A stretch of DNA of 23,159 nucleotides, taken from the NCBI GenBank assembly GCA_963638365.1, contig CAVHRK010000021.1, positions 1-23,159 on the forward strand. The letters are read 5' to 3'. Below are positions 8,084 to 15,603 of the stretch, piece after piece; position 1 is the stretch's first letter, and every line of letters begins with the position of its first letter. The notes under the pieces were generated by a model. It did not search any database. It was not told the origin of the DNA and saw only the letters and a list, made by a program, of their open reading frames with translations. The translations under genes and the position numbers were made by a program. This DNA is from Suilimivivens sp963638365 (lineage in GTDB: Bacteria > Bacillota > Clostridia > Lachnospirales > Lachnospiraceae).

Positions 8084-8302
8084 TTAATTCAACTCATTCC
8101 ACACATCCACATAATCCTGCAATCCGCCAGGACGCATTGCAATACTCACATAACTTGCAGACTCTTTCCTCGCAAGTCTGGCAAGAATCCCCGCATCCTC
8201 TGGCTCATCACAATCAATCACAAGCTCCCTGCCATCCATATCTGTCATAACAACAGCGTTCCTGCTGCCGTCATACTGATACACCATATAGTTCAATGCC
8301 AT
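8084..8302 (-). CDS. Small conserved-looking protein of unknown function downstream of rlmD
   Basis: A 72-residue soluble protein with no signal peptide or membrane segment. The first half reads like a small beta-sheet protein (MVYQYDGSRNAVVMTDMDGR, then ELVIDCDEPEDAG), the second half is helical and ends DYVDVWNELN. I do not recognise it with certainty; the IDCD..ED pattern faintly recalls DUF6061-type small proteins of gut Firmicutes. An AGAGGTGAG ribosome site precedes the ATG, and the gene starts 12 bases after the rlmD stop, with a terminator behind it. It is therefore very likely a real, co-transcribed gene. Confidence 0.7.
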   Translation of the reverse strand: MALNYMVYQYDGSRNAVVMTDMDGRELVIDCDEPEDAGILARLARKESASYVSIAMRPGGLQDYVDVWNELN

Positions 8303-8314
8303 GTGCTCACCTCT

Positions 8315-10081
8315 CTAAATCATCCTAAAATGCTCCAACGCTTCCTTAATTGCTTTTTCCTTCTCCACCGGACACTGTGGCTGCCTACTATCCTCCGATT
8401 TCGGCAAATTATAATTCTCTCCAACCTCTATTCCACATTTCCTTTTTACCTGTGAAATATACAGATTCGACACCTTCAACCCATGTGTCTTAAACACATA
8501 ATCCTTAATCTCTGCATAAGTCGCCTTACTTTCCGCCGAAGTCACATCAAGCTCATCCAATTCCAATTCCACCTCAACATAATCATCCGGCTTTCGTTGG
8601 GACAAGAGAACAACCGTCTCTACATTTGCTGTCCATGGGAACTGATCCACGGCAACCGCCTTCTCTACATGATAACCACTGGCAAGGAACGTCTCAAGGT
8701 CACGAATGAGGCTTGTCGGCTTACAGGAAATATATACAAGCCTTGGAATTCCATAGGCAATAATCTTCGTCAGTGCCTTCGGGTGGATTCCATCACGCGG
8801 TGGATCTAAGATGATCATATCCGGTTTTTCCGTAATGTCATCCAATACCTTCAAAACATCGCCTGCGATAAACTCACAGTTATGTAAACCATTTAGTTCT
8901 GCATTCTTCTTTGCAGCCTCCACAGCTTCCTCCACAATCTCAACCCCGATTACTTTCTTCGCAACCGGAGCCATAAGCTGTGCAATCGTCCCGGTCCCGC
9001 TATATAAGTCAAAAACAACCTCTTTGTCTTTATTACGTGTCAGATCCCCGACATACTCCCGTGCTGTTTCATAGAGTACCTCTGCCCCGAGAGAATTGGT
9101 CTGGAAAAAGGAAAACGTAGAAATCTTAAACTTCAGTCCCAGCAATTCCTCTTCGATATATTCCTGTCCATAAAGCACTCTGGTTTCATCACTCTGTACC
9201 ACATCTGCCACAGAGTCGTTGATGATATGCAGGATTCCCGTCATGGTGCCATGCAGTTCCATAGCAAGAAGCTTCTCTTTCCATTCCTCCACAAGCTGCT
9301 CATGTTCCTGCCTTGTATAAGCAGCATTACATGAAGAATCCGGATTTTTCTGCTCTATACCATTTTGATTTTCCGAATGAACTTCATAATGATATGCATT
9401 CTCCCCCGGAACATTAGAAATTCCTTCCGAGGTTGTCACAAGCGCCACTAAAATCTGTCCTGTCTTTTTTGCTTTACGAACGAGCAGATGACGCAGGAAG
9501 CCTTCATGGCGCAGGCGGTGATAAAAACTGCAATCCTTGAAATGCTCCTGCGTCATCACAAGGATTTTTCGATAATCTTCATCTACAATCTGGCAGTCTG
9601 ATACCGATACAATATCATAAAAGCTGCCTCTCTTATGCATCCCCAGACTTAACGGGCCATCCTTATAGGCATCTCCAAAAGAAAACTCCATTTTGTTGCG
9701 ATATTCATACTGTGCCGGGCTTCCCTTGATCCCCTGAAACTCCCAGTCTTCCTCCTGCCGGTCAAGAACGCTGTCCAGAAGCTTTTTTACCTGGGCCTCC
9801 TTAATGGCAAGCTGTTCTTCATAGGGAAGTGAAATATAGGTACAGCCGCCGCACTCTCCGAAATGAGGACAGGGACTTTCGATTTCCAAAGGAGACTTCT
9901 GATCCACACTGAGCACTCTTCCTTCCGCTTTTTTGTTACGGTTTTTTTGGACCATCAATGCGATTTTCTGACCGGGAAGCACATTCTTTACTGTGCAAGT
10001 TCCCTCTGCTGTATTCACAATCCCCTTATTCGGGAAATCCACTCTCTCTACCACTCCTTCAATGATCTGTCCCTTTTTCAT
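8315..10081 (-). CDS. rlmD: 23S rRNA (uracil-C5)-methyltransferase, RlmD/RumA family
   Basis: A 588-residue SAM-dependent enzyme that forms 5-methyluridine in 23S rRNA (U1939 in E. coli numbering; Gram-positive members may also do U747). A TRAM RNA-binding domain covers about 1-60. Iron-sulfur cluster ligands are C71, C77, C80 and C163. The catalytic domain shows FFQTN 325-329, FDLYSGTGTI 357-366, DPPRDG 426-431, nucleophile C453 in YISCKP and the general-base region NVET 486-489. Residues about 230-262 form a low-similarity insertion. A C-terminal extension of about 70 residues (LKVSNLYISQVKRKCGI, then NYNLPKSEDSRQPQCP) lies beyond the usual end and is seen in Lachnospiraceae homologues. The gene is followed closely by a small unknown gene and preceded by the 51-base repeat array. 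The exact target uracil cannot be read from the sequence. Confidence 0.93.
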   Translation of the reverse strand: MKKGQIIEGVVERVDFPNKGIVNTAEGTCTVKNVLPGQKIALMVQKNRNKKAEGRVLSVDQKSPLEIESPCPHFGECGGCTYISLPYEEQLAIKEAQVKKLLDSVLDRQEEDWEFQGIKGSPAQYEYRNKMEFSFGDAYKDGPLSLGMHKRGSFYDIVSVSDCQIVDEDYRKILVMTQEHFKDCSFYHRLRHEGFLRHLLVRKAKKTGQILVALVTTSEGISNVPGENAYHYEVHSENQNGIEQKNPDSSCNAAYTRQEHEQLVEEWKEKLLAMELHGTMTGILHIINDSVADVVQSDETRVLYGQEYIEEELLGLKFKISTFSFFQTNSLGAEVLYETAREYVGDLTRNKDKEVVFDLYSGTGTIAQLMAPVAKKVIGVEIVEEAVEAAKKNAELNGLHNCEFIAGDVLKVLDDITEKPDMIILDPPRDGIHPKALTKIIAYGIPRLVYISCKPTSLIRDLETFLASGYHVEKAVAVDQFPWTANVETVVLLSQRKPDDYVEVELELDELDVTSAESKATYAEIKDYVFKTHGLKVSNLYISQVKRKCGIEVGENYNLPKSEDSRQPQCPVEKEKAIKEALEHFRMI

Positions 10082-10103
10082 ATCCTGATTCCTCTCTTAT
10101 TTA

Positions 10104-10475
10104 TATACCCAGTGTTTCTGTCTTCTTTGGGTTTTTATTTGACTTTTCTTCTCATATACCCAATACTTTTTGCTTCCTTGGGTTTCTACTAAACTTTTCT
10201 TCTCATATACCCACTGTTTTTCTCTTCACTGGGTTTTTATCATATTCTTCTTCCCATATACCCAGTATTTCTTTTTCTTCTGGGTTTTTACTAAACTTTT
10301 CTTCTCATGTACCCACTATTTTTCTCTTCACTGGGTTTTTATCATATTTTTCTTTCCATATACCCAGCATTTCTTTTTCTTCTGGGTTTTTTTAAGCTTT
10401 TCATTCTCTATACCCAACACGGCCCTCTCCTGTGGGCTCTTTTAAAACTTTTCTTCTTCCATGCCCAATATGACA
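10104..10475. repeat. 51-base tandem repeat array with an inverted repeat in each unit
   Basis: Units begin with TATACCC (or TGTACCC/CATGCCC) at 10104, 10155, 10206, 10257, 10308, 10359, 10409 and a partial one at 10460. The period is 51 bases, with one 50. Each of units 1-6 has ACCCAx, 14 bases, then xTGGGT and a short T-run. The sixth stem pair changes together in some units: A-T in unit 2, G-C in units 4 and 6, G.T in unit 1, mismatch in 3 and 5. Unit 7 has CCCAACA..TGTGGG. Units 3 and 5, and units 4 and 6, are most alike, so a 102-base dimer has been duplicated. The plus strand is almost pure pyrimidine between stems. The array fills the gap upstream of rlmD and so would lie in its promoter or leader. 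Long plus-strand open frames here result from the period being 17 codons. Function unknown. Confidence 0.9.
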
Positions 10476-10498
10476 AATACCTAAAGACCCTACTCTAC

Positions 10499-10610
10499 TT
10501 GCTGCACTAAATTCATGCTGCACCTTCGGCTTGCATTCTTTAAGTGCACAGGTATGGTTCGCACGAACCTCAAGCTTCATCTTCAACTCGCTTTCACTGA
10601 GTGCTCTACT
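10499..10610. repeat. Dispersed intergenic repeat, copy A
   Basis: This ~110-base stretch is clearly related to 21039-21146. Shared blocks include TGCTGCACTAAATTC, AAGTGCACAGGTAT, GTTCG.AC.AA and TTCACT.AGT.CTCTAC in the same order and spacing. GCACT (10503-10507) and AGTGC (10543-10547) can form a stem, and GGTTCG/CGAACC (10556-10569) makes a second tight hairpin. It sits between the 51-base array and the terminator of the acidic-tail membrane protein gene. It carries no convincing gene and resembles the short palindromic elements scattered between genes in some Lachnospiraceae. Confidence 0.75.
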
Positions 10611-10611
10611 C

Positions 10612-10641
10612 AAAAAAAGGGGATGTGCACCGGCACATCCC
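10612..10641 (-). terminator. Strong Rho-independent terminator of the acidic-tail protein gene
   Basis: On the minus strand GGGATGTGC (10641-10633) pairs perfectly with GCACATCCC (10628-10620) over a 4-base loop and is followed by C and seven T (10618-10612). It lies about 30 bases after the stop codon at 10673. Confidence 0.92.
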
Positions 10642-10672
10642 GACATGAAATGATTACTTTGCTTTATATGCT

Positions 10673-11044
10673 TTATTCCTCAGAGTCTGCAAGGTCTTCC
10701 TTCTCGACATCATCCTTCCAGTCCTTTGCAGGCTGCTCTTCCTTGTCTTCCTTATCCTCGTCCTCATCATCGAAGAAGTCATCATCAAATTCATCATCGA
10801 AATCATCGTCAAAATCTTCGAGATAATCCGGTACGAGATAACGATATACACCATAGCAGATTGCTGCAACCACAACAATCACACCAACAACTGCAAAGAT
10901 GCAAAGAAGTACATTTTTCTCTTTCTTCTTTTCTTCTTCCTTATGTGCCAGAAAATCCTTTAAATCATTGAGGTCTCTGACATTCTTCAAATCCTTGATA
11001 TCATACTGCTTCAGCATTGCTGCGATCTCTTCTATCTTATTCAT
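10673..11044 (-). CDS. Small single-pass membrane protein with highly acidic cytoplasmic or surface tail
   Basis: A 123-residue protein I cannot assign to a named family. Residues 1-44 are charged and helical (MNKIEEIAAMLKQYDIKDLK, then a Lys/Glu-rich stretch). One hydrophobic segment spans about 45-70. Residues 73-123 form an extreme Asp/Glu tail with runs such as DDDFDDEFDDDFFDDEDEDK. There is no signal peptidase site, so it is probably an anchored protein with N-terminus inside or outside undetermined. It has its own promoter (11160-11188) and a strong terminator, hence a stand-alone transcript of about 500 bases. The acidic tail could bind cations or basic partners; this is conjecture. 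Confidence 0.82.
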   Translation of the reverse strand: MNKIEEIAAMLKQYDIKDLKNVRDLNDLKDFLAHKEEEKKKEKNVLLCIFAVVGVIVVVAAICYGVYRYLVPDYLEDFDDDFDDEFDDDFFDDEDEDKEDKEEQPAKDWKDDVEKEDLADSEE

Positions 11045-11159
11045 ATCCTCACCCTGTCCTTTCCTGCATTACCATTGTTTCACCAATCCGGCAGATCATT
11101 ACCAGTCTAGTTTTTCCAAAGTGGAAACTTCCTATTCCGGTATGCTCTTGTTATTAGAT

Positions 11160-11188
11160 AATATATCATTTCATCCGTATTTTAACAA
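11160..11188 (-). promoter_or_regulatory. Candidate promoter of the acidic-tail membrane protein gene
   Basis: On the minus strand TTGTTA (11188-11183) and TATATT (11165-11160) are 17 bases apart. Transcription would start near 11153 and give a leader of about 110 bases, in which TTTCCA/TGGAAA (near 11114-11128) could form a small hairpin. Confidence 0.55.
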
Positions 11189-11227
11189 CAGTCATTTTCC
11201 AAAATTTGTACAAATAATTAGCCATGC

Positions 11228-11307
11228 AGAAATGATTGTACAAGATGACCGTGGGAGCTCGCTCACAAAGGGCATTTTGTATCATCATTTCTATAGGGCA
11301 GATGCCC
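11228..11307. repeat. Nested inverted-repeat element in the pcrA downstream gap
   Basis: The gap 11045-11426 has no gene. Arms at 11228-11247 (AGAAATGATTGTACAAGATG) and 11273-11292 (CATTTTGTATCATCATTTCT) are imperfectly complementary over 20 positions. The 25-base loop contains GAGC/GCTC (11255-11264). A second small palindrome, GGGCA/TGCCC (11296-11307), follows directly. It could be a transcribed structured RNA, a relic of a small mobile element or a protein-binding site; nothing in the sequence decides between them. Confidence 0.55.
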
Positions 11308-11315
11308 GACATGAA

Positions 11316-11372
11316 ATAAGTTGCCGGAGAAAATATAACCTCTCTTTTAATTTATATAATCCGGCAACTTAT
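11316..11372 (-). terminator. Long hairpin after pcrA, probable terminator
   Basis: ATAAGTTGCCGGA (11316-11328) and TCCGGCAACTTAT (11360-11372) are perfectly complementary over 13 bases with a 31-base AT-rich spacer. It lies about 55 bases after the pcrA stop. The minus-strand sequence after it (TTCATG) lacks a good T-run, so it may be a processing or 3'-end stabilising stem rather than an efficient terminator. Confidence 0.55.
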
Positions 11373-11426
11373 GAATAGCATGGCTAAATGGTATGACTAA
11401 ATGACATAGCTGAGCATCATAGCCAA

Positions 11427-13664
11427 TCAAATCTTCTCAAGCTTCGCAAAAGCCGCGTACATAATCTTCTGTCCAACGTCATCAAAATCAACCGTCACCT
11501 TATAATCCCTCGGTCCTGGCTCTAAGTCCGTCACAAAACCTTCTCCGTACTTCACATGCTTGACGCGGTCCCCGATATCATAATCCGGCTTACCACCCTT
11601 TACGGCTTCGGAACCCTTGGAAATCCCCAGTGCTCCGAAAGATCCCATTCCTGTGGAAGCAAGGTATGGCTTTTTCGGAGCGGAAATTGTGCGCGAGGAT
11701 TTATCTGCCACAACCGGCTGATACTTTGGAGCAGGCGGTTTATTATCCATCAGCTCCGGTGGAATTTCTTTGACAAAACGGCTGACCGCATTCATCTGGG
11801 TTTCCCCGCGCACCATGCGCATTTTGGCATAACACAGCGTCAGATCGTCTTTCGCTCTGGTAATTCCCACATAGGCAAGACGGCGTTCCTCTTCGATCTC
11901 TGCCGGATCATCGGAGGCAATCGTCATGTAACTTGGGAAAATACCATCCTCCATACCGGCAAGATACACGTGCGAAAATTCCAGTCCCTTTGCACTGTGC
12001 AGTGTCATCAGCAGCACACGGTTATCATCCTCGGAAAGCCGGTCAATGTCAGCTACCAGAGCCACTTCCTCCAAAAATGCACTTAAAGAGGGTTCATCGT
12101 TGGCATCTTCATATGCAACAATTTTATTAATCAATTCATCGATGTTATCAATCCGGCTCTGTGCCTCGATCTCATCATCGACATCCATTTCATTGATATA
12201 ATTCGTCGTATCCAGAATATCATGCATCAATTCCTTCAGGCTATAATAGGAAAGCCGGCTGCGGAATACCTGAATCATATTGACGAAAGGCCGGATCTTC
12301 GCTTCTGCCTTACCAAGCCCCTGAATCTCATCGGCATGACACAGTGCCTCATAAAAACTGATTTCATGCATCTGTGCATAATCATCCACTTTGGCAATGG
12401 TCGTTGCACCGATTCCACGCTTTGGCACATTGATGATACGTTTTACAGCCAGATCATCCCGTGCATTATCGACCGTCTTTAAATACGCCAGGAGATCCTT
12501 GATTTCTCTTCTGGCATAAAAGTTCGTTCCCCCAACCACATCATAGGGAATGCCTTCTACCACAAAACGCTCTTCTAAGAGACGTGCCTGTGCATTTGTA
12601 CGGAAAAGGACTGCACATTCCCCGGCTTCCACAATGCCGTCTTTAATCTTCCTGCTAATGTCATCTGCAATAAATTCAGCTTCTTCATATGCATTGTCAA
12701 ACTGACGGTAATGAATCCGGTTTCCGGCTCCCTTGTCTGTCCAGAGCGTCTTGCTCTTACGCCCCACATTATTCCGGATGACCGCATTGGCTGCATCCAG
12801 TACGTTCTGCGTGGAGCGGTAATTCTGCTCTAAGCGGATGACCACAGCCTCTGGATAGTATTTTTCAAAATCCAGAATATTCCGGATATTGGCTCCACGG
12901 AATTTGTAAATGGACTGGTCATCGTCACCGACCACACAGATGTTGCGCGATCCTTCTGCCAGCAAACGGATCAACTGGAACTGTGCCGTATTCGTATCCT
13001 GATATTCATCCACCATAATGTACCGGAACCGCTTCTGATAATATTCCAGTACATCCGGACACGCTTTGAATAGTTCCACCGCATTCATGATCAAATCATC
13101 AAAATCCATCGCATTGTTCTTCTTGAGGATATTCTGATATTCCCGGTAAGCGGCTGCCACCTTCTGCTTACGGAAGTCCCCCATGACCTGCGTTTCGTAT
13201 TCCTGCACACCCACAAGCTCGTTTTTCGCAGAAGAAATGGCAGACAAAATCGTCCGCTCCTTCATCTGCTTCGTATCAATCTGTAAATGCTTGCAGACAT
13301 CCTTCATGACCGATTTCTGATCATCCGTATCATAAATCGTGAAATTATTATCATATCCCAGGCGGTCTGCGAAACGTCGCAGAATCCGCACACAGGTCGA
13401 ATGAAAGGTGGTAACCCAGATGCTTTCTGCACCCATACCTACGAGCCGCTCCACACGTTCCTTCATCTCACCGGCTGCCTTGTTGGTAAACGTAATCGCC
13501 ATGATCTGATAAGAATTCACTCCCAGTTCATCGATCAGATAGGCGATGCGGTGTGTCAGGACACGCGTTTTCCCGGAGCCGGCACCTGCAAGCAAAAGCA
13601 CAGGGCCCTCTGTAGTAAACACGCCCTTTTTCTGTTCTTCATTTAAGCTATCATAAATGCTCAT
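11427..13664 (-). CDS. pcrA: ATP-dependent DNA helicase PcrA (UvrD/Rep family)
   Basis: A 745-residue superfamily 1A 3'-5' helicase that acts in nucleotide excision repair, removal of RecA or transcription roadblocks and rolling-circle plasmid replication. Motifs in order: Walker A AGAGSGKT 26-33, motif Ia around ITFTNKAA 57-64, Walker B VDEYQDTN 218-225, motif III GDDDQSIYKFRGA 246-258, motif IV QNYRS 280-284, motif V TLHSAKGLEF 554-563, followed by the VAYVGITRAK-type motif VI. The last ~45 residues (IGDRVKHVKYGEGFVTDL) are the Tudor-like fold that binds RNA polymerase in PcrA. Length and motifs are normal. The start lies only 5 bases after the stop of the YdjH-like gene, whose final codons carry the GAGG ribosome site, so translation is probably coupled. 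Confidence 0.96.
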   Translation of the reverse strand: MSIYDSLNEEQKKGVFTTEGPVLLLAGAGSGKTRVLTHRIAYLIDELGVNSYQIMAITFTNKAAGEMKERVERLVGMGAESIWVTTFHSTCVRILRRFADRLGYDNNFTIYDTDDQKSVMKDVCKHLQIDTKQMKERTILSAISSAKNELVGVQEYETQVMGDFRKQKVAAAYREYQNILKKNNAMDFDDLIMNAVELFKACPDVLEYYQKRFRYIMVDEYQDTNTAQFQLIRLLAEGSRNICVVGDDDQSIYKFRGANIRNILDFEKYYPEAVVIRLEQNYRSTQNVLDAANAVIRNNVGRKSKTLWTDKGAGNRIHYRQFDNAYEEAEFIADDISRKIKDGIVEAGECAVLFRTNAQARLLEERFVVEGIPYDVVGGTNFYARREIKDLLAYLKTVDNARDDLAVKRIINVPKRGIGATTIAKVDDYAQMHEISFYEALCHADEIQGLGKAEAKIRPFVNMIQVFRSRLSYYSLKELMHDILDTTNYINEMDVDDEIEAQSRIDNIDELINKIVAYEDANDEPSLSAFLEEVALVADIDRLSEDDNRVLLMTLHSAKGLEFSHVYLAGMEDGIFPSYMTIASDDPAEIEEERRLAYVGITRAKDDLTLCYAKMRMVRGETQMNAVSRFVKEIPPELMDNKPPAPKYQPVVADKSSRTISAPKKPYLASTGMGSFGALGISKGSEAVKGGKPDYDIGDRVKHVKYGEGFVTDLEPGPRDYKVTVDFDDVGQKIMYAAFAKLEKI

Positions 13665-13669
13665 TCGAC

Positions 13670-14434
13670 CTATACCTCTTCAATATTACTGAATGTCCAT
13701 GCATAGATGTTCAATTCCACAATCGGAGTTCCGCAGTACTCGCACACCTTGCTTCCCAGCGTGGAAATAGGTGCTCCACAGTTCGGACAGTTTAATCCCA
13801 GTGAAAGATCGGTTTCCTTTTCGACCAGCTCCCGATCCTGTATATAAATCACATCCACGTTATATTTCGTCTGTGTATAAAGCTGTGCATTTCCTGCAAG
13901 AAGCTTCCGGCTTCTGTCTGTCTTCGTATAAAAACTCTGTAAAGAGCTCTGGAACGTCACAATGCAGCGTCCGTTCCGTTTTCTGTAATTTGCAATTTCT
14001 GTGCGGTGGATCTTGATATCCCGATACGTTTCCTTTACTTCCTGTTCCCGAAGCATGGCAAGCTTCATGGAAAGATGATCCTTCAATTCCTGTCCCCCCT
14101 CTTTCAAAAGCGACGGATTCATGGCATTGATGGCTAACAGATAAGAAGTCAGGGCATTTTCTGCCCTGACTTTCATTTCATCATATTGAAATTCAGGAAA
14201 ATCCTTCTTGATCTTTGGAAGGTATAGACTGGTCATTCCTGCAACGGACTTCGGTGTTGTGGAATTCTCGACTTCCATCTGGCGGAAGCCTTCTAAAATA
14301 TTCTCTGTTCCAAATGCCTGTCGTGAAATTGACCGTACCTTCCTGTAGATTTTCATTCCGGCTACTGCTGCTGCAATGAAAATCCCTAAAAAGACAACCG
14401 CACTAAATGTAAGACCTAATACATTTAATGACAT
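13670..14434 (-). CDS. YdjH-like membrane protein with Tim44-like domain and zinc ribbon
   Basis: A 254-residue protein. A membrane segment spans about 5-27. The region from about 65 to 205 (YLPKIKKDFPEFQYDEMK onward) resembles the Tim44-like/NTF2-like domain found in bacterial membrane proteins. A C-terminal zinc ribbon has CxxC pairs C216-C219 and C231-C234. In Bacillus subtilis YdjH is encoded with PspA (YdjF), the zinc-ribbon protein YdjG and the SPFH protein YdjI in an envelope stress operon; the same three companions minus PspA stand together here. AAAGGAG precedes the ATG. It lies 28 bases after the YdjG-like gene and 5 bases before pcrA. The assignment to YdjH is by domain layout and neighbourhood. 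Confidence 0.78.
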   Translation of the reverse strand: MSLNVLGLTFSAVVFLGIFIAAAVAGMKIYRKVRSISRQAFGTENILEGFRQMEVENSTTPKSVAGMTSLYLPKIKKDFPEFQYDEMKVRAENALTSYLLAINAMNPSLLKEGGQELKDHLSMKLAMLREQEVKETYRDIKIHRTEIANYRKRNGRCIVTFQSSLQSFYTKTDRSRKLLAGNAQLYTQTKYNVDVIYIQDRELVEKETDLSLGLNCPNCGAPISTLGSKVCEYCGTPIVELNIYAWTFSNIEEV

Positions 14435-14462
14435 TTTATCTCCTTTCCAGAGAATTCCGGTT

Positions 14463-15563
14463 TTAGTTCGTCAGATAGTAAATGAGGGCAATGGCCGCAA
14501 TACATCCAAGAACGGTAATAATCACTTTCGGGATGGAAATCGGGGTCTTACCGGCTACCTTGCCCGTCTGTCCATTCACCATAAAATTGTAAACTTTATC
14601 TTTGTACTTATAGCTGGAAAGCCATACTGGAAGCAGCAGATACTTGTACGTCAGATCCGTAAAGGTACTGCTTACCTGAATGTTCTTCGTACTGTCTGCA
14701 TCATGTTCATCGCGGATCTTATGATCAATCGATGTCCTGATCTTACGATTGATGCTCTGCTTCGCAATTTCCCAGCCTTCCTTAAATCCAATCGCATATC
14801 TCTCTGCGGCAAATCCTGCCACATATTCCGGTTTATATGCCTTATTGTCTGCCGTATTGAACGGCTCAATTCCGGCAAGCATGGAACGGTTCTGATTGGT
14901 CGTTGCACACACCAGTTCATCATCAAAGAACTCCTTGTGATGTCCTTGGCAGTGATACCAGTCCGTCACGGTCTTCTCTTCCCCGTTTTCTTTTACCGTT
15001 CTTGTAATTCCGTATTCTGCACGGTAAGTCGAATCCGTCTGTGCATCGAATGTCCAGTACGGAAGATAAACTCCCTTAAAATGCTTGGCTTTCGCACTCT
15101 GCTTGGCAAGCTTCGGACAGAAGAATTTCTTCTTGATCCATTTCTGGAACAGTTCTGCTGCCTGCTTATCCGAATACTGGAAAGGAACAACGCCTCCCGG
15201 CGCCATCGTGTTCTGGTCTGCAGCCTCCATTACCTGATTCGAGCCGCAGAACGGACAGACTGCTGAAATCTCCAGTGCATCATAAACCGATTCCGCACCA
15301 CATGCTTTACAGATGACGGTTTTCTTCTCCGCACCCCAGTTGCAGTTTTCCGTATTCTCCGCCGTATCAAAGGATAACTCAGCCGCTTCCTTCGGCTCGT
15401 CCGCCTTTGCTGCAATTTCCTGTGTATGTCCACAGTATGGACAAAGCAGTCCGCCTGTTTTGGGGTCAAAATCCATGACCCCACCACAGCTCGGACACTT
15501 TTTGTCCGTTTCCTCCATCGTAGATACCGTTCTGGCATCTAAATTCGTATCAAATTCGCTCAC
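14463..15563 (-). CDS. YdjG-like protein with two zinc ribbons and C-terminal membrane anchor
   Basis: A 366-residue protein starting with GTG (GAGGTGG ribosome site at 15575-15569). Two zinc ribbons lie at the N-terminus: C23/C26 with C41/C44 (CPSCGG..CPYCGH, TFIIB-like), and C85/C88 with C103/C106. A conserved middle domain of about 130-335 includes VYLPYWTFDAQTDSTYRAEY and LLLPVWLSSYKYKDKVYNF. The single hydrophobic segment is VIITVLGCIAAIALIYYL near 348-365, giving a tail-anchored layout. Such proteins are often mislabelled 'primosomal protein N''. The family partner is the SPFH protein upstream, 40 bases away. It probably belongs to a membrane-associated complex that recruits the SPFH and YdjH-like proteins, by analogy with B. 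subtilis. Confidence 0.83.
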   Translation of the reverse strand: MSEFDTNLDARTVSTMEETDKKCPSCGGVMDFDPKTGGLLCPYCGHTQEIAAKADEPKEAAELSFDTAENTENCNWGAEKKTVICKACGAESVYDALEISAVCPFCGSNQVMEAADQNTMAPGGVVPFQYSDKQAAELFQKWIKKKFFCPKLAKQSAKAKHFKGVYLPYWTFDAQTDSTYRAEYGITRTVKENGEEKTVTDWYHCQGHHKEFFDDELVCATTNQNRSMLAGIEPFNTADNKAYKPEYVAGFAAERYAIGFKEGWEIAKQSINRKIRTSIDHKIRDEHDADSTKNIQVSSTFTDLTYKYLLLPVWLSSYKYKDKVYNFMVNGQTGKVAGKTPISIPKVIITVLGCIAAIALIYYLTN

Positions 15564-15603
15564 GTTCCACCTCTGTCAACACAATTCTTCCCCATGGTTT
15601 CTC

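Noticed and set aside
7964..8455. Plus-strand open frame of 163 codons
   Set aside because: Crosses a terminator, the small gene at 8084-8302 and the end of rlmD in antisense; His/Thr/Ile-rich without domain.
10104..10475. CRISPR array
   Set aside because: The units are contiguous, similar along their whole length and have no unique spacers; no cas genes nearby.
9863..10510. Overlapping plus-strand open frames of 67-109 codons rich in Phe, Leu and Tyr
   Set aside because: They run through the 51-base array, whose period is a multiple of three, and overlap each other and the rlmD start region; no ribosome sites. They are artefacts of the repeat.
10401..10826. Open frames through dispersed repeat copy A on both strands (81 and 103 codons)
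   Set aside because: They cross a strong terminator and the repeat; the related copy B does not keep an equivalent uninterrupted frame. No good start sites.
14376..15266. Plus-strand open frame of 296 codons
   Set aside because: It lies antisense to the well supported YdjG-like and YdjH-like genes, crosses their junction and has no recognisable domain or ribosome site.
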